A stretch of DNA of 64,000 nucleotides from Psychrobacillus sp. BL-248-WT-3 (GCF_012843435.1 NZ_JABAFC010000013.1:1-64000); one strand, 5' to 3'; positions 48,969 to 58,064 are shown, counted from the first letter of the stretch. The notes: generated by a model not told the origin, from the letters alone. Translations and numbers: made by a program.

Positions 48969-49103
48969 TTAAATTGTCTCAAACCATTCTATTGCATAAC
49001 CAATACGATCTTCAACGAATTTATTTGTAACAAAATCAGCACCATTTTTCATTTTTTTGTTTGCGTCCCCCCTCGTTTTACCGATTACTACTAGCAACTT
49101 GAT
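48969..49103 (-). pseudogene. C-terminal remnant of a Cof-type HAD hydrolase
   Basis: A minus-strand frame of about 44 codons ends at a TAA at 48969 and reads VVIGKTRGDANKKMKNGADF followed by VTNKFVEDRIGYAIEWFETI. This matches the end of Cof-like HAD phosphatases (VAMGNA..xVK..ADFVT..xxEDGIxxAL). A TAA lies directly upstream and none of the catalytic HAD motifs is present. I regard it as a decayed fragment. Confidence 0.5.
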
Positions 49104-49128
49104 TTAAACAGACATAAAGTTCTCTCAA

Positions 49129-49147
49129 TCTTACAACAACTGTAAGA
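49129..49147 (+). promoter_or_regulatory. Candidate response-regulator operator of the bce-like operon
   Basis: TCTTACA-ACAAC-TGTAAGA is a perfect 7-bp inverted repeat. It resembles the TNACA-N4-TGTAA sites of BceR-type regulators, with one extra spacer base. It lies directly upstream of a weak promoter (TTGCAG at 49153, TATTGC near 49175), the place expected for an activator. Confidence 0.55.
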
Positions 49148-49207
49148 GTAATTTGCAGTTTTTTTGTAGTAAGGTATTGCTAGGAATGAAAATGGGAGGC
49201 TATACAG

Positions 49208-49990
49208 ATGAATGCTTCGAATAAATTACTTGAAGTGAAAGCAATACGAAAAGTTTTTGGTGAGGGGCAAAATGAAACAATGGCATTAAAAGGCGTAACT
49301 TTTGATGTTTTACCAGGGGAATTTCTTGGCATTATGGGTGCGAGCGGTTCAGGCAAGACGACGCTACTAAATGTAATCGCCACAATGCAAAAGCCAACAT
49401 CAGGGCAAATATTGCTAGACGGGCAAAATATTTCGTCGTTCAAAGGATCACAACTCGCAGCATATAGAGGCAATCAAATCGGATATTTATTTCAGCAATT
49501 TGAACTGATTGATAATTTAACGGCGAAAGAAAATATCATGTTGCCGTTAGCAATTCATGGAATTAATATAAAGGCACAAGAACAAGAGTTGCTGCAATTA
49601 GCAAAAATATTCGATATAGAAGAACTGCTAAATAAATTTCCGTCACAATTATCTGGAGGGCAAGTGCAACGGATTGCAGCAGCGAGAGCGCTAATTTCAA
49701 ATCCTAGCATTGTGTTAGCGGATGAGCCGACTGGTGCGTTAGATACTAAAAACGCCAAGATTTTAATGAAGAAGCTGTCTGATCATAATCAAAAACAGGC
49801 ATCTACTATTTTAATGGTGACGCATGATGCGAATGCGGCTAGCTACTGCTCAAGAATTTTGTTCATCCAAGACGGTGTCATTTTCCATGAACTACGTAGA
49901 AATGTACCGGGAGAATCTCAGGAGACATTTTATGAGCGAATCGTTATGGTGATGGCGCAACTTGCTGGAGGTAGTAGTAATGTTCTTTGA
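49208..49990 (+). CDS. Bacitracin-type ABC transporter ATP-binding protein (BceA-like)
   Basis: A 260-residue ATPase of the MacB/BceA group. Walker A is GASGSGKTTLLNVIAT, Q-loop IGYLFQQFELID, signature LSGGQVQRIAAARAL and Walker B IVLADEPTGALD. It powers the permease encoded next, with which it overlaps by 11 bp. Such modules both sense and detoxify peptide antibiotics that bind undecaprenyl-linked cell-wall intermediates. SD GGGAGG lies upstream of the ATG. First gene of a four-gene ABC-RS operon. Confidence 0.92.
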   Translation: MNASNKLLEVKAIRKVFGEGQNETMALKGVTFDVLPGEFLGIMGASGSGKTTLLNVIATMQKPTSGQILLDGQNISSFKGSQLAAYRGNQIGYLFQQFELIDNLTAKENIMLPLAIHGINIKAQEQELLQLAKIFDIEELLNKFPSQLSGGQVQRIAAARALISNPSIVLADEPTGALDTKNAKILMKKLSDHNQKQASTILMVTHDANAASYCSRILFIQDGVIFHELRRNVPGESQETFYERIVMVMAQLAGGSSNVL

Positions 49991-52034
49991 ATTTGTGAAG
50001 CGTAATAGCCGCAAAATCCGGAAGGAAAACGGTGTGTATTTTGCATCGCTTGTCGTGTCAATTGTGGCGTTTTATGTGATTTTGTCACTAGGTGAGCAAG
50101 ATGTCATGTTATATTTGAAGACGATTGAAAGCGATGCAGTCGAGCGATTGTTGTTATTAATTCCAGTGCTTTATGCAGTTTCATTATTGTTCGTATTCTT
50201 CCTCGTGTATTTTGCAAATCGCTACCAGCTTCAGCGTCGCAGTCATGAGTTCGGTTTGTATTTAATGATGGGGATGAAGCAAAGTAAGCTGTTTCTCATG
50301 ATTACGGGCGAAACGATTTGGAACGGGATTGTGGCCCTGAGTATTGGTTTGCCGATTTCATTGTTTTTAACAGAGCTGATCAATTTAGCGACATCACGTT
50401 TAGTTGGCATGGGGATTATAGGTCATGCGTTCCGTATTTCATGGACAGGTATTGGCTTGACGATCTGTGGTTTCTTCCTTGTGCAACTGCTAGCGATGCT
50501 TATTTTAAGCTTTACAATGAGTCGAAAAGAGCCGATTGAATTACTTCATGAGGATAAGGAAAAGTCACAAACTACAATGACGCCTAAATGGGGAGCCGTG
50601 AGCTTACTATCTGGAGCGGCTTTATTATTCGGGACGATTTTTTTAAGCATCGCTTATGGTATGGCGATTTTATATTTACGAAATTTTGATTACCGCGTAT
50701 TTGCATTGATTTTGTTTGTTGGTGTGTGTGGGACATTTATTTTATTTCGTGGCTTAGGAAGTATGATTGGTGTTTATGTGAAGCGAAAAGGAAGTTCTTC
50801 GACAGGTTTATCGATATTTTCGGCGAGACAGCTACAAGAAAATGTATTGCATCAATGGAGTTCACTCGCTATATCATCCTTACTGATTCTAATGGCGATG
50901 GTCTGCTTCGCTTTTGGTACATCGACAGCGTTAATGAATAGCGCTGTAGCTAATCGAACTGTTGATTATACGTTTAATGGTAATGAAGATGAAATTAACC
51001 CTTTGATTAAATCCGATGAGCTAGCACCTTATGTTGATAGTTATTATGGGATGGAGTTACATAATTTCTACACACCTGCAGATGAATCAGTATTAAATTA
51101 TTATTTTGCATGGACGGGCTTAATAGAAACAGTATCGAGTCAAGCTGATTCAGAGCCAAAAGAGATTTTATTAAACAACTTATCGATGCAGCACACGCCG
51201 TATTTTATTTCATTATCGAGCTATAACACGATGCTTGAGACAGCTGGAAAGAATCCAATTCAGTTAGCTGATAATGAAGTGGCCATGTATACAAGTGACG
51301 ATACAGGAGCGCCATATGATATATTAAAAGACACATTGAAAAAAAATCCAACAGTCGAAATTGCGGAAAATGAATACACATTATTGCCGACGTTATTTTC
51401 GGATCAAATTGTGGCAGATCGAGCTATTACGTTAATGTATTCGTTGATTGTACCTGATGCATTATATGAGCAATATTTTGACGCTGAGGAAACTTGGCTT
51501 TGGAATATGACGTTAAAAGACGAGTTCATTGAAGAAAAAGGGCTTATGCAGGCGATGCTTGAAGTCGATCAAGTACTTAATTCGACAGGCTTGCAATATG
51601 AGAGCTATCTTGCGAGCATGGGTAGACAGTTATTTTATACGGTAGCAAGCAGTTATACAACGTTTTATTTAGGCGTGATGTTTTTAATTATTGCTAATAC
51701 TGTACTAGGTCTAAACTTTTTAATGCAGCAAATAAGCACGCGTAGTCGCTATCAAACATTAGCAATGCTCGGTGCAGATGTGGAATCAATTTGTAAATCT
51801 GCTCGCAAGCAAATTTGGTTATACTTCATCTTAGCTATTTCGGTCGCGTTGGTTAGTGGAATTTTTGGCATTTGGTCTTTATTAAAAGCAATGCCGGCTA
51901 CTATTTTCAGTCTTCAAAATGGAATTATTATTGGTTTAGTAGTGCTATTATTTATTGTAATTGAAGTTGGCTATATTCGAATGATTCAACGAAAAAGTGA
52001 TGAGGAAATCAGGAAGTTAAAAGAAATTGAGTAG
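49980..52034 (+). CDS. Bacitracin-type ABC transporter permease (BceB-like)
   Basis: A 684-residue FtsX-type permease. Ten spans are predicted; between spans 7 and 8 (about residues 325-545) lies the large extracellular domain typical of BceB, which senses the antibiotic. The FtsX core is seen in YQLQRRSHEFGLYLMMGMKQSKLFLMI near the N-terminus and TRSRYQTLAMLGADVESICKSA near the C-terminus. ATG 49980 has GGAGG 8 nt upstream. It works with the neighbouring ATPase and signals to the kinase encoded downstream. The drug cannot be predicted. Confidence 0.92.
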   Translation: MFFEFVKRNSRKIRKENGVYFASLVVSIVAFYVILSLGEQDVMLYLKTIESDAVERLLLLIPVLYAVSLLFVFFLVYFANRYQLQRRSHEFGLYLMMGMKQSKLFLMITGETIWNGIVALSIGLPISLFLTELINLATSRLVGMGIIGHAFRISWTGIGLTICGFFLVQLLAMLILSFTMSRKEPIELLHEDKEKSQTTMTPKWGAVSLLSGAALLFGTIFLSIAYGMAILYLRNFDYRVFALILFVGVCGTFILFRGLGSMIGVYVKRKGSSSTGLSIFSARQLQENVLHQWSSLAISSLLILMAMVCFAFGTSTALMNSAVANRTVDYTFNGNEDEINPLIKSDELAPYVDSYYGMELHNFYTPADESVLNYYFAWTGLIETVSSQADSEPKEILLNNLSMQHTPYFISLSSYNTMLETAGKNPIQLADNEVAMYTSDDTGAPYDILKDTLKKNPTVEIAENEYTLLPTLFSDQIVADRAITLMYSLIVPDALYEQYFDAEETWLWNMTLKDEFIEEKGLMQAMLEVDQVLNSTGLQYESYLASMGRQLFYTVASSYTTFYLGVMFLIIANTVLGLNFLMQQISTRSRYQTLAMLGADVESICKSARKQIWLYFILAISVALVSGIFGIWSLLKAMPATIFSLQNGIIIGLVVLLFIVIEVGYIRMIQRKSDEEIRKLKEIE

Positions 52035-52044
52035 AGGTGATGGT

Positions 52045-52728
52045 ATGGCGAATATTGTCATTGTAGAGGATGACATTTTCCTCCGCGAAGAATTACAAAA
52101 TATTTTACAAAAGGAGGGGTACTTTGTAGTAAGTATCTCTTCTTTTAATACACCTGTTGAAGATATCATCGCTGCCAAACCGGGGTTAGTATTGTTAGAT
52201 TTAAATTTACCTAACTTATCAGGTTTTCAAATTTGTCGTACTTTGAAAATGAAAGGAATTGGTCCGATTCTAATTTTAACTGCTCGCAATCAGATACGAG
52301 ATGAGTTGCATGCATTAGAGTTAGGAGCCGATGACTTTTTAACGAAGCCATGTCATCCGAAACGTCTCATTGCAAGAGTACAAAAGTTACAACAACTATA
52401 TGCCAAAATGCCGATGCTTTTAAATTGGGGGAAATTCCAATTAGATGTGAAAACGAATGAATTATATATTGGTCACAATTCACTTTCATTATCTGAAAAT
52501 GAAAGTGCCATTATGAAGCTTTTAATACAATATGCACCGGCTGTTGTGGAAAAGGAGCAACTTTTCCATGAATTGTGGGGAAGTAGTGAATTTGTGGACG
52601 AAAATATACTACAAGTAAACATGACCAGACTTCGTAAAACATTAGATAAAGTAGGCGTAGGCGTATCATCTCAGATTAAAACGGTCAGAGGCGTTGGCTA
52701 TCAATTGATAGAGGGTGAGTCCCCATGA
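52045..52728 (+). CDS. OmpR-family response regulator (BceR-like)
   Basis: A 227-residue regulator. The receiver domain has IVEDD near residue 8, the phosphorylated aspartate in LVLLDLNLPNLSG near residue 52 and the lysine in DDFLTKPCHPKRL near residue 101. The C-terminal winged helix contains LSLSENESAIMKLLIQYA and NILQVNMTRLRKTLDKVG. ATG 52045 has AGAGG 7 nt upstream. Probably binds the palindrome at 49129 to induce its own operon. Confidence 0.92.
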   Translation: MANIVIVEDDIFLREELQNILQKEGYFVVSISSFNTPVEDIIAAKPGLVLLDLNLPNLSGFQICRTLKMKGIGPILILTARNQIRDELHALELGADDFLTKPCHPKRLIARVQKLQQLYAKMPMLLNWGKFQLDVKTNELYIGHNSLSLSENESAIMKLLIQYAPAVVEKEQLFHELWGSSEFVDENILQVNMTRLRKTLDKVGVGVSSQIKTVRGVGYQLIEGESP

Positions 52729-53747
52729 GGCAACTAAATTGGCTCCCTAGTTTACATCAATCGCGGCAATGGATTTTGCTTCTATGTGTAAATAGCGGTT
52801 TTTTTATTTTTTTAGCATGGGTTGCATATCCAGAGTCATTTAAATTATTAATATTGACGATGCTCATTTTTACTTTTGTAACCATTTTGATTGGTGTGCT
52901 TTTTACATGGAAAAAACAACGAAAGCAAAGAAACACATTCTATAAATTTTTAAGAGAGCCTTCCGCTGAGCATGAGGCTAAGTTGCTACAAGTTTTAGGT
53001 GACATACATAAGGAACCACTGCATGATTTGGCTAATCAATTACGTCATCTATCTGATGACTTACAAGATGCAAAGTACCAGTCAAAAGAATATGAAACCT
53101 TTATCGAAAGCTGGGTGCATGAAATTAAAACACCACTTTCGTTACTTCTTTTTGTCTTACAAAATCGTCAAGATGAAATGTCCCCGTTGGTTTATCAACG
53201 GCTAAATCATGCAAATATAACGATTCATGATCACGTAGAACGCATATTATTTTATGCAAAGCTACAAGCTGCACATGTTGACTATAGCTTGAAAAAGGTC
53301 TCTATTGTGGAATGCTTTGAAGATGTATTACTAGAGCTACAATCGTTATTGGAAGAGCAGCATGTACTTGTTCATAGAGAGATAAAGGACATACCCGTTG
53401 TATCTGATGAAAGAGTGCTTCATTTTATTTTGATCCAATTACTTGTAAATGCAATTAAATATCGAAACGTAAATAGTGAAAGTTTCATTTGGATAGAAAC
53501 AGGTTTTGACCATACAAAAGACAGCTATTATGTTAAAGTAGCTGACAATGGACTAGGCGTCTTACAATCAGATTTACCATTTATATTTGATAAAGGTTTT
53601 ACAGGAGATGCTAGTAATCAAAAGCGGTCTACAGGGTTGGGATTGTTTTTAGTGAAAAAATTATGTGACAATCTGCAGATTGAAATTGAGGTTAAGTCAG
53701 AACACAAACGTGGTTTTACCATTCAGCTGCTTTTTCCGAAGGTTTAA
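52725..53747 (+). CDS. Intramembrane-sensing histidine kinase (BceS-like)
   Basis: A 340-residue kinase with two close N-terminal spans (WILLLCVNSGFFIFLAWVAY; LLILTMLIFTFVTILIGVLFTW) joined by only a few residues, so it has no sensory ectodomain; BceS-type kinases read the state of their transporter. The H-box is SWVHEIKTPLSLLLF, the N-box LVNAIKYRNV, and the G-boxes VADNGLGVLQSDLP and STGLGLFLVKKL. ATG overlaps the regulator stop by 4 bp. Confidence 0.92.
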   Translation: MRQLNWLPSLHQSRQWILLLCVNSGFFIFLAWVAYPESFKLLILTMLIFTFVTILIGVLFTWKKQRKQRNTFYKFLREPSAEHEAKLLQVLGDIHKEPLHDLANQLRHLSDDLQDAKYQSKEYETFIESWVHEIKTPLSLLLFVLQNRQDEMSPLVYQRLNHANITIHDHVERILFYAKLQAAHVDYSLKKVSIVECFEDVLLELQSLLEEQHVLVHREIKDIPVVSDERVLHFILIQLLVNAIKYRNVNSESFIWIETGFDHTKDSYYVKVADNGLGVLQSDLPFIFDKGFTGDASNQKRSTGLGLFLVKKLCDNLQIEIEVKSEHKRGFTIQLLFPKV

Positions 53748-53868
53748 AGGTTTTTCTGAAATCTTAATGAATGAGTAAGCAATGTCACCAAACCCTAGTT
53801 TAGAAATCTTTTATAAAAGTTCCCTTAACGCTACCTTAACTTTTAATACCTCACTTAATTAGCAATAA

Positions 53869-53904
53869 TAAAAACAACCAAGGAAACTCATTCCTTGGCT
53901 GTTT
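53869..53904 (-). terminator. Terminator of the 56-54 kb minus-strand operon
   Basis: On the minus strand AACAGCCAAGGAA pairs with TTCCTTGGTTGTT around a 5-nt loop, followed by T-rich sequence. The left arm overlaps the last codons of the GNAT pseudogene. It may also stop the bce-like operon from the other side. Confidence 0.75.
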
Positions 53905-54363
53905 CATAAAGCATTTTAACAAACTCATAGCTTCCACCATTAGTAGTCTGATTAAAAGTTTCTAGCTCTTTAAAGCCTAGCTGTTTATACAACGCTATAG
54001 CTCGTTTGTTAAAGGTAGCTACGGATAAAGTAATGGCTGCCGGTTTGAACATACTTTGAGCAAACTGTAAGCCTGCCTTCAAGAAATCGATTCCTTTACC
54101 CTTACCCGTTAAATTTGGCTGCATTCCCAGTCCAATATCCATTACACTTGAGGGGCTACGAAAGTAAAACTAAAGAAGCCTATCAGCTTCTCCCTCTCCA
54201 TAACGACGTAGTATTCGTCCTTACGACATACCGGGTCTAAAAATTCCTCCAGGTCCTCCTTGTCTGCCTCCATATTATAAAAGGAATAAGGCTCCTCATA
54301 GTGCCAGTTATAAGCAATGTCCTCTGCCTGCTCCTGAGTCATCGGTTGAAGTATATAGCTCAA
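53888..54363 (-). pseudogene. GNAT acetyltransferase split by a frameshift
   Basis: Two frames together make one GNAT. The N-terminal piece (54142-54363, 73 residues) ends ...LIGFFSFTFVAPQV-stop and the C-terminal piece (53888-54142, 84 residues) starts MDIGLGMQPNLTGKGKGIDFL, which holds the acetyl-CoA loop, and ends with FNKRAIALYKQLGFKEL. Stop and restart overlap as TAATG. A single indel explains it; coupled translation of two half-proteins is possible but less likely. The start overlaps the preceding gene. Confidence 0.75.
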
Positions 54364-54683
54364 GCGCTTCCTCTCCTTTTCTCCAGTCTAAAAGAGTAAA
54401 TAAGAAGATTTAATATACTCAACAGGGTAATAGCAAAAAACATATACAAAGAAGCTGGGTCGCCTGATAAATTAAGCTCATCTACAATAATTCCTTCCAA
54501 AAATAAAAGTTGAGCACAAACTACAATAGAAATAATAGAGACAATAGAAATGGTGAAGGCTGTTATCCATTTTGGAATTTTAAAGAGCACTACCGCTATA
54601 AGTAAAATTACAGCTAAAACTAGAAACGTTATAAAGACTGGTCTCATTAATGTGAACGTACTAAAAGCTTCAATACTGTACAT
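54360..54683 (-). CDS. Three-span membrane protein, unknown
   Basis: A 107-residue protein with spans at PVFITFLVLAVILLIAVVLF, WITAFTISIVSIISIVVCAQLLFL and LYMFFAITLLSILNLLIYSF and a basic C-terminus (RLEKRRGSA). I do not recognise it. It overlaps both neighbours, so it belongs to the serine-hydrolase/GNAT operon. Confidence 0.65.
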   Translation of the reverse strand: MYSIEAFSTFTLMRPVFITFLVLAVILLIAVVLFKIPKWITAFTISIVSIISIVVCAQLLFLEGIIVDELNLSGDPASLYMFFAITLLSILNLLIYSFRLEKRRGSA

Positions 54684-54855
54684 TTGATCCCTCCAATAGA
54701 AAAAAAGTAAGGAAAAATAATAGAATGAATAGAATTACTGCACCCAGTACTTTTTGATTGTGATAATTTTTACCATCTTTTAATTTTTGGAGCAGCGTAA
54801 TTATATTTAAAAATAACAGCACTCCAAGTGTGGGAATGATTAAAAGCCATATCAT
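54670..54855 (-). CDS. Small two-span membrane protein, unknown
   Basis: A 61-residue protein with two spans (WLLIIPTLGVLLFLNIITLL; VLGAVILFILLFFLTFFLL) around a short basic loop (KLKDGKNYHNQK). It overlaps the upstream GNAT gene by 4 bp and the downstream gene by 14 bp. Function unknown. Confidence 0.6.
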   Translation of the reverse strand: MIWLLIIPTLGVLLFLNIITLLQKLKDGKNYHNQKVLGAVILFILLFFLTFFLLEGSNVQY

Positions 54856-55409
54856 TTTTCTTTCCCCTCTTGTATTAACTTACTTACAAGCTCTTCCCTT
54901 CTCAAGTCCTTTCCCATAATGACATATGGTCCATCATTTGCAGAAGGAAAGAAATTTTCTTTTACCACTACCCATCCTGATTTTACATATAAAGCTTGAG
55001 CTGCTAAATTACTAGCCTTGGTTGTTAATACAGACGTCTTCATCGAGCAATTGTTCACTAATTTTTCTAATAATCTTTTACCTAATCCATTCCCACGATA
55101 AGAGGGGTGAACTAATAGCTCTACAAATTCAAAGCAATCTGTTAACCATTCGTTTGCTTCTTCCACGGTTAGTTCCTGCTCCAGAAGTCCTCGGTAATAC
55201 TGTCCATCCTCTGATTTATAACCATAGGCAAATCCAATGCATTCGTTGGTATCGGAATATGCTACAATTCCAAGAAAACCATCATAATTGGCATGCTTTT
55301 GTATTCTTTCGAAGAAGTCATCCTCTTCTTTTTGCCATACTGCTTGATAAAGCATAGCCATTTCTTCTGCTACATGGACGCTATGATCAAATTGCTTAAT
55401 AATAATCAT
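54852..55409 (-). CDS. GNAT family N-acetyltransferase
   Basis: A 185-residue acetyltransferase: GIVAYSDTNECIGFAYGYK is strand 4, and FVELLVHPSYRGNGLGKRLLEKLV carries the acetyl-CoA loop RGNGLG. AQALYVKSGWVVVKENFF is motif B. Substrate unknown. It starts 4 bp after the serine hydrolase stop and overlaps the next gene by 4 bp. Confidence 0.85.
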   Translation of the reverse strand: MIIIKQFDHSVHVAEEMAMLYQAVWQKEEDDFFERIQKHANYDGFLGIVAYSDTNECIGFAYGYKSEDGQYYRGLLEQELTVEEANEWLTDCFEFVELLVHPSYRGNGLGKRLLEKLVNNCSMKTSVLTTKASNLAAQALYVKSGWVVVKENFFPSANDGPYVIMGKDLRREELVSKLIQEGKEK

Positions 55410-55413
55410 TCAC

Positions 55414-56436
55414 TTACCCCTCCTGTAAACTTTTCATTACACTATCTCCAAAGGACCTTATGTCCGCAAGAAAATCATGGTTCTCTGGTGACCCATAGCT
55501 ATTGACCATCCGAACTGCCACGATTTCGTGTTCTGGTATGACTAGCACGGCAACACCTGTGAATCCTAAAATTTGATACGAGCCACGCGGAACTAATACC
55601 CCAAGCTCCGTTTTACTTGCCGGTAAATCCTTTACAAACCAAAGGAAACCATGCTGAGGCAAATCCTTATCAATTGTACTCGGACTTATAAGAGACGTAG
55701 ATAGCTGAATAACTTCTTTTGGTATTACCTGCTTGTTATCTATGTATCCCCGCTTTAAATGAAGGTAACCCCAATAGGCTAAATCTCTTGCAGAAGTGAA
55801 CATATTAATTTGATCACCCTTTGTACTGTTTGTTGGTATTTGTTTTGGTTGGCCGGACGGATCAATGACCTCTGCAAGCTTAGGTTGAATTTCTGTGTAC
55901 CAGTCACTCTCATTCAAGCTGAGTGGTCGAAATACTTTTTCTTTTAGTAACTCTGCTACTGTTTGGCCTGTTGTAACCTTTACTATTTGAGTAAGCAGGT
56001 TTATATTAACTTGTCTATAGGCCCAGCTCTCCCCTGGTAAAAACTCTCGAATAACTTTACCTTCTAGCTCCGTTAACCCATGCGTATGTGTCAATAAATG
56101 TCTAATTGTAGTTCCACGAAAAACTTCTTCCTCCAAATCCGCAATATATTTTGTCACTTCACCATCTATCGAATCGATATAACCATGATGCACCGCATAT
56201 GCGACTGCAAATCCTATATAGCTTTTGCGAACAGATGCCACGTGAAACTGGGTATCCTCCTGTACTTCTCTAGCTTCTGGTCTGCTAGATTGAGTGCCCC
56301 AATATCTTTCTGCCACAATCTCATCTTTATGAATGACTATAACTGCCGCTCCAGTTGCATAGACAGAGTTATATGTATTTTTTACATGATCAATTACTGG
56401 ATTAAATCTAGCCTGTATATTTTTATTCAGTTGCAT
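55414..56436 (-). CDS. Serine hydrolase of the beta-lactamase (class C)/PBP4* family
   Basis: A 340-residue penicillin-recognising enzyme fold. The SxxK nucleophile motif is HVASVRKSYIGFA near residue 70 (S-V-R-K), and YRQVNINLLTQI supplies the Y-x-N-like tyrosine. No signal peptide is visible, so it is probably a cytoplasmic esterase/peptidase and not a true beta-lactamase. Five overlapping minus-strand genes follow in the same operon. Physiological substrate unknown. Confidence 0.85.
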   Translation of the reverse strand: MQLNKNIQARFNPVIDHVKNTYNSVYATGAAVIVIHKDEIVAERYWGTQSSRPEAREVQEDTQFHVASVRKSYIGFAVAYAVHHGYIDSIDGEVTKYIADLEEEVFRGTTIRHLLTHTHGLTELEGKVIREFLPGESWAYRQVNINLLTQIVKVTTGQTVAELLKEKVFRPLSLNESDWYTEIQPKLAEVIDPSGQPKQIPTNSTKGDQINMFTSARDLAYWGYLHLKRGYIDNKQVIPKEVIQLSTSLISPSTIDKDLPQHGFLWFVKDLPASKTELGVLVPRGSYQILGFTGVAVLVIPEHEIVAVRMVNSYGSPENHDFLADIRSFGDSVMKSLQEG

Positions 56437-56537
56437 TTTTTCACCCTCATTTCTTGAGCCTATTTTTTCTCCTCCCTAATTTATTCTTTGTCACTTACAT
56501 AAAGTCCTTTATGGTAATCTTATAAGGAGGTGAGATA

Positions 56538-57440
56538 ATGAAAAATAAACCAATTTATGTAGAGACTAGTATCTCTAGCGATATGGAAAAGGTATGGGAG
56601 GCATCTCAAAATCCCCAGCTACATGAACAATGGGATTTACGTTTTTCTTCTATCACCTATTTACCCAAAAAAGAAGATGAAGCCCAGCTATTTGAATATA
56701 AAACGAATATAGGATTTGGATTTAGTATTGCAGGTTGGGGGAAAAGTGTCGGTACCTTTCATGCGAAGGACAACTCTAGAACATCCTCACTGCATTTCGG
56801 TACTGCCCAAAAGATTTCTCCTATAAAAGAAGGCAAGGGATATTGGAAGTATGAGCCTGAGCAAAATGGCGTTAAATTTTTTACGCAGTATGATTACGAT
56901 GTTCGTTTTGGAACACTTGGAAAAATGATAGATCGCGTCCTATTTCGCCCGATAATGGGATGGGCCACTGCTCTTAGCTTTGATGTATTTAAGAGGTGGC
57001 TTGAAAAGGGAGATACTCCCTCTAGTCAGTATGTACGATTCTTCAGTCACTGGCTTATTACCATTCTGTTCTTTTTTGTTTGGGTGTATCACGGCCTCGT
57101 TCCAAAATTACTATTGATGCATCCCGAGGAAGTATCAATGACCCAAGGCATGCTCCCCTTAACGGTGAACGAAGCTCAAAATATCGTATCAACAGCAGGC
57201 GTTATTGAAATAGTATTTGGTATTCTGTGGGTACTTTATAGTAATAAGCGAAGATTACTGAAAATCCAAGTCGTTGTTTTTCCATTACTTACACTCTCCA
57301 CTTTAATAGGAGACGCCACCGTATTTGGTGATCCATTTAACCCCCTTACATTTAACTTAACGCTGTTTGTTCTATCCGTTATCGGATTGCTGGTTAGTAA
57401 AGACATTCCAACTGCCAAAAGCTGTAAGCGTTCAAGATAA
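56538..57440 (+). CDS. yndG: SRPBCC domain fused to DoxX-like membrane domain (YndG-like)
   Basis: A 300-residue protein. Residues about 1-155 are an SRPBCC/START-like ligand-binding fold (IYVETSISSDMEKVWEASQNPQLHEQWD). Residues about 165-295 hold four spans of DoxX-like type (WLITILFFFVWVYHGLVPKL; TAGVIEIVFGILWVLYS; VVVFPLLTLSTLIGDATV; LFVLSVIGLLVSKDI). It leads the yndG-yndH-yndJ set as in B. subtilis. SD AAGGAGG precedes the ATG. Role unknown. Confidence 0.8.
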   Translation: MKNKPIYVETSISSDMEKVWEASQNPQLHEQWDLRFSSITYLPKKEDEAQLFEYKTNIGFGFSIAGWGKSVGTFHAKDNSRTSSLHFGTAQKISPIKEGKGYWKYEPEQNGVKFFTQYDYDVRFGTLGKMIDRVLFRPIMGWATALSFDVFKRWLEKGDTPSSQYVRFFSHWLITILFFFVWVYHGLVPKLLLMHPEEVSMTQGMLPLTVNEAQNIVSTAGVIEIVFGILWVLYSNKRRLLKIQVVVFPLLTLSTLIGDATVFGDPFNPLTFNLTLFVLSVIGLLVSKDIPTAKSCKRSR

Positions 57441-57452
57441 GGAGTTTTTCAT

Positions 57453-58064
57453 ATGTCTATTTATAAAGAAATGCTTGGAGAACAATTCGAGCGACTGCAG
57501 CCAAAGCTCAAGCGGCGGTATACTATTTCTTCTGAAAAGGCCTTCCAGGCAACAGGAGTCATGACAAAAATAACTAGTGGTCCGAAATGGTTGTCACCTT
57601 TCTTTCGTATAGCCACTCGTTGGAAGTTTTTATTTCCTGAGCAAGGAGAGAATGTACCATTTCAAATCGTAAACAAAGGGAAGCTTGGTCCAAATGGAGA
57701 GCAACAGGTCCACTGGGAGAGAACGTTCTTCTTCCCAAACCAAACAAGGCATTTCAATGCGCTGATGAGCTTAGAGAAGAGTAAGCGTGCAGTAAGGGAC
57801 TATCTTGGGGAGCCGAGCTTGTTCTATTCTGAGCTCGTATTCATTGTCACAGAGGAAGGACATCTTCAAATTGAATCTAGTAAACAGCGTCTTGTATTAG
57901 GCAAGCTGGAAATACCCTTACCAAGGCTTTTAAAAGGAAATGTTCTTGTTAAAGAGTGTTATGTAGAAAAGAAAGACGTATTTTCTATTCATGTGTTAAT
58001 TACTAATCCTTTACTTGGTACATTATTCGAGTATAAAGGGGTGTTTCAAACAGATGACCTATAA
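57453..58064 (+). CDS. yndH: DUF4166 protein (YndH-like)
   Basis: A 203-residue protein of the DUF4166 group: QFERLQPKLKRRYTISSEKAF near the N-terminus, HWERTFFFPNQTRHFNALM and a C-terminal KECYVEKKDVFSIHVLITNPLLGTLFEYKG segment. No signal peptide. It lies 12 bp after yndG and overlaps yndJ by 11 bp. Function not established; it may bind a lipid or cofactor. Confidence 0.82.
   Translation: MSIYKEMLGEQFERLQPKLKRRYTISSEKAFQATGVMTKITSGPKWLSPFFRIATRWKFLFPEQGENVPFQIVNKGKLGPNGEQQVHWERTFFFPNQTRHFNALMSLEKSKRAVRDYLGEPSLFYSELVFIVTEEGHLQIESSKQRLVLGKLEIPLPRLLKGNVLVKECYVEKKDVFSIHVLITNPLLGTLFEYKGVFQTDDL

Noticed and set aside
55414-56436. Beta-lactamase resistance gene
   Set aside because: SxxK is present but there is no signal peptide and the class C Y-x-N and K-T/S-G motifs are not convincing; a general serine hydrolase is the safer call.
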